Positions 4,429-9,954 of a stretch of 9,954 nt of DNA are shown here, in pieces (position 1 is the stretch's first letter; every line of letters starts with the position of its first letter). Under the pieces are notes generated by a model. The model did not search any database and had not been told where the DNA came from. It was given only the letters and a program-made list of their open reading frames with translations. The position numbers and the translations under genes are program-made. The DNA lies in contig CAZHEH010000055.1 in the NCBI GenBank assembly GCA_964531695.1, positions 1 to 9,954 on the forward strand, read 5' to 3'. The stretch is from JAGXKT01 sp964531695. GTDB taxonomy: Bacteria > Planctomycetota > Phycisphaerae > SM23-33.

Positions 4429-5691
4429 TTGCGGCAGCTTCGATCAACCCGGCCGGATGCGAGCGGCGAGCGGCGCCGCCGCGTTCTGGCGATCGTGGGC
4501 GATACCCAGGTAGGTCTGTGGGTGATCCGCAGTCTGGCCCGCAACGGCCTGAGGGCCTACGCCATTGTCGGCTCCCCGCAGGGACAGGCGGCGTACAGCC
4601 GCTATGCCGCCGGGGCGTGGACGCTTGATTCCGCGCCGCGGGACGCCGGCTTCGCCGAGGAACTCGAATCGCTGGCCCGACGGCTCGACGTCGGCTCGAT
4701 CATGACGATCTCGGAGACCTACCACGATGTACTGATCGGAATCCGGGAGCGCTTCGAGCCGGAGATCCACATATTCTCTCCGCCGCGCGAGCGGTTCGAC
4801 AAGGCCACGGACAAGGACTACATGCAGTTGCTCTGCCGGGAGTTGGACGTGCCCGTGGCCCGGGGCACGACGTTGGATCGGCTGATGGCCGGGGCCGAGG
4901 AATTGGCGTTTCCGCTGGTGCTGCGGACCCGTCGGCAGAACGATCCGTCCGGCCGGCGGGCCCCGTGGAAAGCGGCCTATGCCGAGAGCCCCGAGCAGCT
5001 CTCCTCGCTGCACGAGTCGGTCTGTGATCTGGCCGACAACGTACTCGTCCAGGAGTACCACCCCGGCGTGGAGGAGCACGTGCAGGTGCTGATGCACGAG
5101 GGCCGGGCCTTCATGACGGGCGACTACATCGGCGAGCACCACATGCCGCTGGCCGGCGGCGTGACGGTGCAGCGCGTGAGCTGCCACCACCCGCCGGTGA
5201 TTCGCGACGCCGTGCGGCTGCTGGCGGCGCTGGGCTGGCAGGGCGTCGCCGGCGCCCAATTCCACTACGACCCGGCCACGGGCGAGTACATCTTCCTGGA
5301 GATCAACCCGCGGTTTATCGGCGGGCTGCCGACCGTCATCCTGGCGGGCTTCGAGGCGCCGTTCCTGCTGTGGCAAAGCCACTTCGAGCCGGAGCGGATG
5401 GTCCCCGGCCGGTATGAGGTGGGGCTCCGCAGCCGAATCCTCGGCGGGGACGCGAACTGGATGTTCGGCATGATGCGCGGCGATCAACTCCCGCCGGGTG
5501 AGCGCCGGCTCGGGAAGCTGGCGACGATCGGGCGATTCCTGTGGCACTCCGGGCCGTGGACGCGGGACGATACGTTCCTGCTGGGCGACCCGAAGCCGTT
5601 CCTTGCCGATCTGAGGCAGATGGTTCACAAGCTCGGCGCCGAGACGTTCGACATCATCGGCAACCCCAAGACCCAGGAGACGGCGCATTGA
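4429..5691 (+). CDS. ATP-grasp carboxylate-amine ligase-like protein
   Basis: The 420-residue protein has a Rossmann-like pre-ATP-grasp domain (VLAIVGDTQVGLWVIRSLAR, residues 19-38). The DKATDKDYMQLLCRELDVP hinge (124-142) and an ATP-grasp core ending in GEYIFLEINPRFIGG (285-299) follow. Glu291 and Asn293 are the expected magnesium ligands, and QEY (208-210) is the adenine-side strand. ATP-grasp ligases join a carboxylate to an amine or similar nucleophile through an acyl-phosphate. Substrates cannot be read from sequence. The first phosphate-binding Lys position appears to be Arg166 and the first metal carboxylate Gln277, so activity may be atypical. The start is TTG, supported by AAAGGA. 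It is the first gene of a four-gene operon and its stop overlaps the next start. It is probably cytoplasmic. Confidence 0.82.
   Translation: MRQLRSTRPDASGERRRRVLAIVGDTQVGLWVIRSLARNGLRAYAIVGSPQGQAAYSRYAAGAWTLDSAPRDAGFAEELESLARRLDVGSIMTISETYHDVLIGIRERFEPEIHIFSPPRERFDKATDKDYMQLLCRELDVPVARGTTLDRLMAGAEELAFPLVLRTRRQNDPSGRRAPWKAAYAESPEQLSSLHESVCDLADNVLVQEYHPGVEEHVQVLMHEGRAFMTGDYIGEHHMPLAGGVTVQRVSCHHPPVIRDAVRLLAALGWQGVAGAQFHYDPATGEYIFLEINPRFIGGLPTVILAGFEAPFLLWQSHFEPERMVPGRYEVGLRSRILGGDANWMFGMMRGDQLPPGERRLGKLATIGRFLWHSGPWTRDDTFLLGDPKPFLADLRQMVHKLGAETFDIIGNPKTQETAH
5675..5680 (+). promoter_or_regulatory. Ribosome binding site deciding the TTG start of the deacetylase gene
   Basis: AGGAGA lies inside the last codons of the ATP-grasp gene, 7 nt before TTG at 5688-5690. 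The start overlaps the upstream stop as TTGA, a layout for translational coupling. Confidence 0.65.
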
Positions 5692-6695
5692 CGCCGGGCG
5701 TGTACATCACGGTGGATGTCGAGTGCAGCATGGGCGGGGCGTGGGGCAATCCCAAGCTGCGCCCGGTGCCGCCGTCGCGTGCGATCTGGGGCGATTACGA
5801 CGGCCGCCGGCTGGGCGTGCCGCGCATCGTGGAAATCCTGGGCGAGTATGGCCTGGCGGCGACGTTCTTTGTGGAGCCGTTCACCGATGAGCAGGGCTGG
5901 CCGGGCGAGATGGAGCCGGTTTGCACGTACCTGCTCGACCACGGCCAGGACGTGCAGCTCCACATCCACCCGAACCACAAGCACTACGGGCTGATCCGGC
6001 AGGGCGTCGAATGCGGCCGGACCGATCAGATGGCGGATCTCGAGCCCGGGCGGCAGCGCGAGCTGATCGAGGAAGGCGCCGAGCGCCTGGCCCGCTGGAC
6101 GGGCCGCCGGCCTGTGGCCTTCCGGGCGGGCAACATGGGCGCGTCCGAGGCGACGCTGGGGGCCGTCGCCGCGGCCGGGCTGCGGATCGACAGCAGCTAC
6201 ACGTTCGTCTATGCCGGCGGGCAGTGCCGCTTCCCGCCGGGCGACCCGTACAACGGCACCCGATGGTACGGCGACGTGCTGGAGCTGGCCCTGTCGGGCT
6301 TCCGCCAGCCGCGTATGCCGGGGCTGCACCGCGCCAAGCCCGTGGACCTCGTGGGGATCTGCCTCGGCGAGTGCCGCGATGCCATCGAGCGGATCGCGGA
6401 GGCCGGGGCGGAGGCGGTGGCCATTCTGCATTCGTTCAGTTTGCTCAAGGTGCGGAACGTCCAGTACCATGGCGGCCGCCCGAACCGCGTGGTGACGCGG
6501 CGGCTCCGGGGGCTGTGCCGCTGGCTGGCGTCCGCGGAAGACGCACATCCGGTGCGGACGGTGGCCGAGCTGGCGGAAGCCGTCGAGCGCGGCGACTTCG
6601 AGGCATCGGCCGTGGCGCCCCCGGCGCTGGGTCGGCCCTGGCGGGCGCTGCGCCGCAAGGCGGTGCAGGCGGTGAACAACCTGCACTGGACATGA
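5688..6695 (+). CDS. NodB-type polysaccharide deacetylase
   Basis: The 335-residue protein is of the carbohydrate esterase family 4 (NodB) type. Visible motifs are ITVDVE (Asp10 and Glu12, replacing the usual T-F-D-D), ATFFVEPF (58-65), LHIHPNHKH with the H-x-x-H metal pair at 94 and 97, FRAGNMG (145-151) and ILHSF with His248. These enzymes remove N- or O-acetyl groups from sugars such as N-acetylhexosamines using a metal ion. The DVE form resembles exopolysaccharide-locus deacetylases rather than peptidoglycan deacetylases. No signal peptide is seen, so it would act in the cytoplasm on precursors or lipid-linked sugars, or be exported otherwise. Start is TTG at 5688, overlapping the ATP-grasp stop; the open frame extends upstream to 5541 but duplicates coding sequence of the previous gene. 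Confidence 0.85.
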   Translation: MTPGVYITVDVECSMGGAWGNPKLRPVPPSRAIWGDYDGRRLGVPRIVEILGEYGLAATFFVEPFTDEQGWPGEMEPVCTYLLDHGQDVQLHIHPNHKHYGLIRQGVECGRTDQMADLEPGRQRELIEEGAERLARWTGRRPVAFRAGNMGASEATLGAVAAAGLRIDSSYTFVYAGGQCRFPPGDPYNGTRWYGDVLELALSGFRQPRMPGLHRAKPVDLVGICLGECRDAIERIAEAGAEAVAILHSFSLLKVRNVQYHGGRPNRVVTRRLRGLCRWLASAEDAHPVRTVAELAEAVERGDFEASAVAPPALGRPWRALRRKAVQAVNNLHWT

Positions 6696-6716
6696 CCGCT
6701 GAGGGGCGGCAAATTG

Positions 6717-8132
6717 ATGAATACGGGAAGGCGAGCAATGCGGGAGTGGACGACAGCGGCGGCAGTCATCTGGTGCATCGCGGCGCAGGCGGCGGCCTCG
6801 CCGCGCCCGGCGCCTGCGACCGCGCCGGCCACGGCGCCGTCCACGGCCCCGGCCGTCGAGGCGAGTCTTACCGACGTGTACGTTTCTTCCCCGAAGGAGT
6901 TACGGGCGGCGCTGGCGGATTTGGAGCCGGGCACGCGCATCCTCGTTGCGCCGGGCGAGTACCGGGGCTTTTCGCTGCGGCGTTTCTCGGCCCGCATGGA
7001 CGCGCCCGTCGTGATCACCGCCGCCGACGCCACGGACCCGCCGGTTTTCGGCGGCGGCCACGAGGCGATCAAGCTTACGAGTTGCAGCTTCATCCGGCTG
7101 GAAAGACTCATCGTCCGCGGCTGCCGCGACAACGGCATCAACATCGACGACGGCGGATCGGACCGCTTGCCCTCCCGGCGGATCGTCCTGCGGCACCTCA
7201 CCGTGGAGGACATCGGGCCCGGCGGCAACCACGACGCGATCAAGCTCTCCGGTGTGATGGACGCCGTGATCCGGGACTGCCGGATCAGCCGCTGGGGCGG
7301 GTCGGGCATTGACATGGTCGGCTGCCACCGCGTCGTGGTCGACGGCTGCCGGTTTCAGGGCGACCCCGAGGCCCGGCAGAAGAACTCCGTGCAGATCAAG
7401 GGCGGCTCGTCCCACGTCCTCGTGCAGGACTGTGCCTTCCTCAACGCCGGCGAGCGGGTGGTCAACCTGGGCGGGGCGACGGGGGAGGCGTTCTTCCGGC
7501 CGCGCGGCGTGCCGTACGAGGCCAAGGACGTGACCGTCGCCGGCTGCCGGTTCGTCGGCGGCGAGGCCCACATCGCCTGGGTGACGTGCCTGGACACCCA
7601 CGTGCATCACAACATCTTCTACCGGCCCGGCAAGTGGGTTGGGCGGATCCTGCAGGAGACCGACGACGGCCGCTTCGAGCCGTGCGGACGGGGCGTGTTC
7701 GCCCACAACCTGGTGGTGGCCGACGCGGAGCTGCCGGCGGCGATCAACGTCGGCCGCGGCACGGCGCCGCGGAGCTTCGCCTTCCGCGAGAACGCCTGGT
7801 ACTTTGCCGACGGGCGGCGGCCGTCGCTGCCCGTGGCCGAGCGGGGCGGGGTCCACCAGGTGGACCCGGAACTCCGGCATGCGGGCACCGCGGCGATGGA
7901 GATCGGCTCGGAGGACCCGCGACTGGACGGCATCGGTCCCCGGGCGTATGAGCGGTGGGAGGCCCCCGAGAACTTCGAGGACGTCGAGACGCCGGAAGTG
8001 CCCCCGACGACCACGGCGAGTCCTGTACTGGGCGTCGATCTCCCGGAATGGCTGCTGTACATCGCGGGCGCAACCGTACTGGGCGCCATCGTCGTTGGGC
8101 TGGTGCTCCGCCGAGTTCGCGGCGCGGGGTGA
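6717..8132 (+). CDS. Secreted right-handed beta-helix protein with C-terminal membrane anchor
   Basis: The 471-residue protein begins with a Sec signal peptide (h-region TTAAAVIWCIAAQAAA, cleavage likely after residue 27), then an Ala/Pro/Thr linker with APAT repeats (31-46). A parallel beta-helix follows (about 55-400) with rungs such as FIRLERLIVRGCRDNGI, RIVLRHLTVED, AVIRDCRISRWGGSGIDM and VLVQDCAFLNAG. The opening (LRAALADLEPGTRILVAPGE) resembles polysaccharide lyase family 6 and other pectate-lyase-like folds. The substrate is unknown, and the protein may bind rather than cut glycan. The C-terminus (LPEW, hydrophobic 446-464, RRVR) is a membrane anchor or sorting signal. Start is uncertain: ATG 6717, TTG 6714 (GAGGGG upstream) or ATG 6738 (AAGG upstream) all keep the signal peptide. 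It begins about 20 nt after the deacetylase. Confidence 0.82.
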   Translation: MNTGRRAMREWTTAAAVIWCIAAQAAASPRPAPATAPATAPSTAPAVEASLTDVYVSSPKELRAALADLEPGTRILVAPGEYRGFSLRRFSARMDAPVVITAADATDPPVFGGGHEAIKLTSCSFIRLERLIVRGCRDNGINIDDGGSDRLPSRRIVLRHLTVEDIGPGGNHDAIKLSGVMDAVIRDCRISRWGGSGIDMVGCHRVVVDGCRFQGDPEARQKNSVQIKGGSSHVLVQDCAFLNAGERVVNLGGATGEAFFRPRGVPYEAKDVTVAGCRFVGGEAHIAWVTCLDTHVHHNIFYRPGKWVGRILQETDDGRFEPCGRGVFAHNLVVADAELPAAINVGRGTAPRSFAFRENAWYFADGRRPSLPVAERGGVHQVDPELRHAGTAAMEIGSEDPRLDGIGPRAYERWEAPENFEDVETPEVPPTTTASPVLGVDLPEWLLYIAGATVLGAIVVGLVLRRVRGAG

Positions 8133-8148
8133 GACGAGAGGATCTGTC

Positions 8149-9561
8149 ATGTGGCCTCCCATAGCCAGGGCGGCGTTTCGTCTGCACGAGCGGATGCTCG
8201 GCCGGCCGAGTTTCCGGCTGCTGGCCGAGTTGCGGAGGAGCGAGCGCTGGGACCCGGAGCGGATGGCGGCTCTGCAGCTCGAACGCCTCCGGCGCGTCGT
8301 GGGGGCGGCCTGGGAGCACACGCCGTACTGGCGGGGCGTGATGCAGGAGGCGGGGTTCGGCCCGCAGGATGTCCGCGACCTGGCCGACCTCCGACGCTTC
8401 CCGCTGCTGGGGAAGCAGACGCTGCGGGAGCACCGCGAGGAAATGGTCTGGCGCGAGGAAGGCCGCCGCGTCCGGCTGGTTCGCACCAGCGGCTCGACGA
8501 ATGAAGCGCTGCAGTTCTACACCTCGGCCACGCGCGAGGCCCACATCAACGCCGCCCGCATGCGGGGGCACGAGTGGGTCGGCATACGCCGCGGCGAGAA
8601 AGAGATGTACTTCTGGGGCAGTCCCGTCGAGCTGAGCGCGCAGGACCGGCTCAAGCGCCTGCGCGACTGGCTGATCAACGACGGGCTGACCAGCGGCTTC
8701 GAGTTGAGCGAGGACCGCGTGGCGGCGTACTTCGAGTATTGGCGACGCTGGCGGCCGCGATGTCTGTTCGGCTACCCGTGCAGTTTCACGCTGATGACCG
8801 ACATGGCGGGACGGCAGAGCATCGACCTGTCCGAGCTGTCCCGTCGCGGGCTGAAGGTCATCGTCACGACCTCGGAGATGCTCACGGATGTCGACCGCCA
8901 CAAAATCTCGCAGGCGTTCGGGGTGCCGGTGTATGACTCCTACGGCCTGCGGGAGGCGGGCCTGGTCGGCCACGAGTGCGAACGGCGCACGATGCACTGC
9001 ATGGACGAGCAGCTCATCCTCGAGACGGTCGACCCGGACACGGGCGAACCCGTGGACGGCGAGGGAGAACTCGTCGTGACGAACATCATGAGCGCCGTGA
9101 TGCCCGTACTGCGTTATCGAACGGGTGACATCGTGACGCTCTCGAGAGACCCGTGCCCGTGCGGGCGGACGCTGTCCCGCGTGACGATCAGCGGCGGGAG
9201 GGTCGCGGACTTCGTCGTGACGACCCACGGCGTATGGATCCCCGGCTATGCCTTCATCTACATCTGCCGGGCCGTGCCCGGCGTGGTGAAGTTCCAGGTC
9301 CACCAGGAGCGCTGCGGCCGCGTCGACGTCCGCCTGGCGGTGGACGAACGCTTTCCCGAAGACGGCATGGAGCGGATACGCGGCGCGGTCCGCCAGCGCT
9401 TGCAGAGCGATGACGAAGTCGGCGTGCAGGTCGTGGACGACATTCGCCCGGCCCCCTCCGGCAAGTACCGCCCGGTGATCGGCACGCTGGCGGCGAAGCT
9501 GCGGGGCTCCCGGCAGGGCCCCCGCACGCCGGACGATGCACGAGGGTCCGGGGATCCATGA
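8149..9561 (+). CDS. PaaK/CapK-type adenylate-forming ligase (phenylacetate-CoA ligase-like)
   Basis: The 470-residue protein belongs to the family of phenylacetate-CoA ligase, coenzyme F390 synthetase and CapK. Visible signatures are RTSGSTNEALQFY (phosphate-binding loop, 112-124), DSYGLREAG (263-271), RYRTGD (322-327), CPCGR (336-340), and SGKYR with the catalytic-type Lys439. Such enzymes activate a carboxylate as acyl-AMP and pass it to CoA or another acceptor. CapK-like members are common in capsule and exopolysaccharide loci, where the acceptor is mostly unknown. The P-loop has Asn-Glu where phenylacetate-CoA ligases have Gly-x-Pro, which fits the CapK branch. Start ATG 8149 is set by AGAGGA (8137-8142); the frame is open far upstream but that overlaps the beta-helix gene. 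It begins 16 nt after the previous stop and is the last gene of the operon. Confidence 0.87.
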   Translation: MWPPIARAAFRLHERMLGRPSFRLLAELRRSERWDPERMAALQLERLRRVVGAAWEHTPYWRGVMQEAGFGPQDVRDLADLRRFPLLGKQTLREHREEMVWREEGRRVRLVRTSGSTNEALQFYTSATREAHINAARMRGHEWVGIRRGEKEMYFWGSPVELSAQDRLKRLRDWLINDGLTSGFELSEDRVAAYFEYWRRWRPRCLFGYPCSFTLMTDMAGRQSIDLSELSRRGLKVIVTTSEMLTDVDRHKISQAFGVPVYDSYGLREAGLVGHECERRTMHCMDEQLILETVDPDTGEPVDGEGELVVTNIMSAVMPVLRYRTGDIVTLSRDPCPCGRTLSRVTISGGRVADFVVTTHGVWIPGYAFIYICRAVPGVVKFQVHQERCGRVDVRLAVDERFPEDGMERIRGAVRQRLQSDDEVGVQVVDDIRPAPSGKYRPVIGTLAAKLRGSRQGPRTPDDARGSGDP

Positions 9562-9954
9562 CCCGGCCCCATGGGAATCCCCCAGGTCGCCGGGCGGGGC
9601 CCTAGGCGCATCCTTCGCTGGCTCATGGATCCATTGGTTCGTGGACTCGCCTGCCCGCCCAAGCCGTTGTCCGGCTTCAGCGCGTTCGGCGCCCAGCGCC
9701 GTGGCCGGCGGACAGGACGGCGACGCCCAGCATGTCCGGCCACAGATGCATCACGTTGTCTGCGCGACGGGGATCGTCCAGCTCGCCGAACCAACGCACT
9801 CCTTTGCGTTGAAATCGAGCGTTGAGTACTATGAGTAGATTCTTGAGCCGCAGGCCGAGCGGAGCCCCGCCGACAGAACGAGTATCCTTCAATTCCGCAC
9901 TGTGACAGTACAATAGCAGCAAAACTGCCCCAATTCTGCATTTGCGCAAAGGGC
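9562..9954. other. 393-bp region without an intact gene
   Basis: After the ligase stop there is no convincing intact gene. The first 115 bp are GC-rich with GGCCCC...GGGGCC pairing (about 9565-9602) and an ATGGATCCAT palindrome (9625-9634), but no T-run to mark a terminator. The middle holds an ISAs1-like transposase remnant on the minus strand. The last 130 bp are noticeably less GC-rich and include the palindrome TTTGCGCAAA (9941-9950). Confidence 0.5.
9677..9811 (-). pseudogene. ISAs1-like transposase N-terminal remnant
   Basis: On the minus strand, VRWFGELDDPRRADNVMHLW then PDMLGVAVLSA reads like the conserved N-terminal segment of ISAs1-family transposases (pattern F-x-x-L-x-DPR, spacing, H-x-L-x-x-x-L-x-x-A). 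After LSA the frame continues as GHGAGRRTR and stops, with no recognisable continuation in the other minus frames. Upstream residues in the same frame do not resemble the family and no proper start with a ribosome binding site is seen. About 32 residues support the call, so a chance match remains possible. Confidence 0.4.

Noticed and set aside
3044..4447. 467-residue open frame on the minus strand
   Set aside because: It runs through the lipoprotein gene in another frame and through repeats, with low-complexity Arg/Gly/Ala content.
5541..5687. In-frame upstream extension of the deacetylase
   Set aside because: It lies inside the ATP-grasp gene; TTG at 5688 with AGGAGA 7 nt upstream and immediate NodB similarity is a better start.
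4444..5688. 414-residue open frame antisense to the ATP-grasp gene
   Set aside because: Histidine/arginine/glutamine-rich shadow typical of antisense frames in GC-rich genes, with no motif or start signal.
7639..8148. In-frame upstream extension of the CapK-like ligase
   Set aside because: It is a shadow of the beta-helix gene, dominated by Arg and Ser; ATG 8149 has a proper ribosome binding site and family-typical N-terminus.
9258..9941. 227-residue minus-strand frame across the operon end
   Set aside because: It is antisense to the ligase C-terminus and otherwise low-complexity; the only transposase-like signal is in another minus frame at 9710-9802.

Overview
The window is GC-rich bacterial chromosome. 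Genes are mostly started by AAGGAG-like ribosome binding sites about 7 nt upstream of ATG or TTG, and there are lipoprotein and Sec-type export signals. I think a Planctomycetota (Phycisphaerae-like) or similar environmental Gram-negative lineage is most likely, from the overall style and the 'STGP..GK..NA.HGL' family protein. This is inference, as no rRNA or other marker is present.

Left part (1-2232), accessory in character. The window opens inside an ISL3-family insertion sequence on the minus strand; its N-terminal transposase piece has a CPxCG zinc finger and its terminal repeat lies near 250. The element abuts the 3' end of a shortened RecB/Cas4-like PD-(D/E)XK nuclease gene (264-632, minus). 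Divergent from that is an XRE/Cro-type regulator with a LexA/S24-like C-terminal domain (817-1470). The catalytic serine and lysine positions of that domain are replaced, so it is probably a non-cleaving repressor. A 12-bp near-palindrome (TGCAAAGTTTGC) occurs upstream of the nuclease gene and twice downstream of the regulator. An orphan phage-type terminase small subunit gene follows on the minus strand (1597-2232).

Middle part (2233-4428). A 326-residue protein of unknown function (2518-3498) carries the widespread N-terminal STGP/GK/NA-HGL motif. A 333-bp non-coding stretch then holds a pair of 16-bp direct repeats and a large GC-rich REP-like palindrome. A small, charged, helical lipoprotein lies on the minus strand (3832-4167).

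Right part (4429-9561), the most coherent unit. It is a tightly packed four-gene plus-strand operon: ATP-grasp ligase, NodB-type polysaccharide deacetylase, secreted right-handed beta-helix protein with a C-terminal membrane anchor, and a PaaK/CapK-type adenylate-forming ligase. The first two genes overlap by four bases (TTGA) and the remaining gaps are about 20 nt or less. Together they suggest a stand-alone pathway that modifies a cell-surface polysaccharide: deacetylation, ligation of an activated carboxylate, and binding or cleavage of the polymer. No glycosyltransferase, flippase or polymerase is in the window. The last 393 bp have no intact gene but contain a degenerate ISAs1-like transposase fragment (minus strand).
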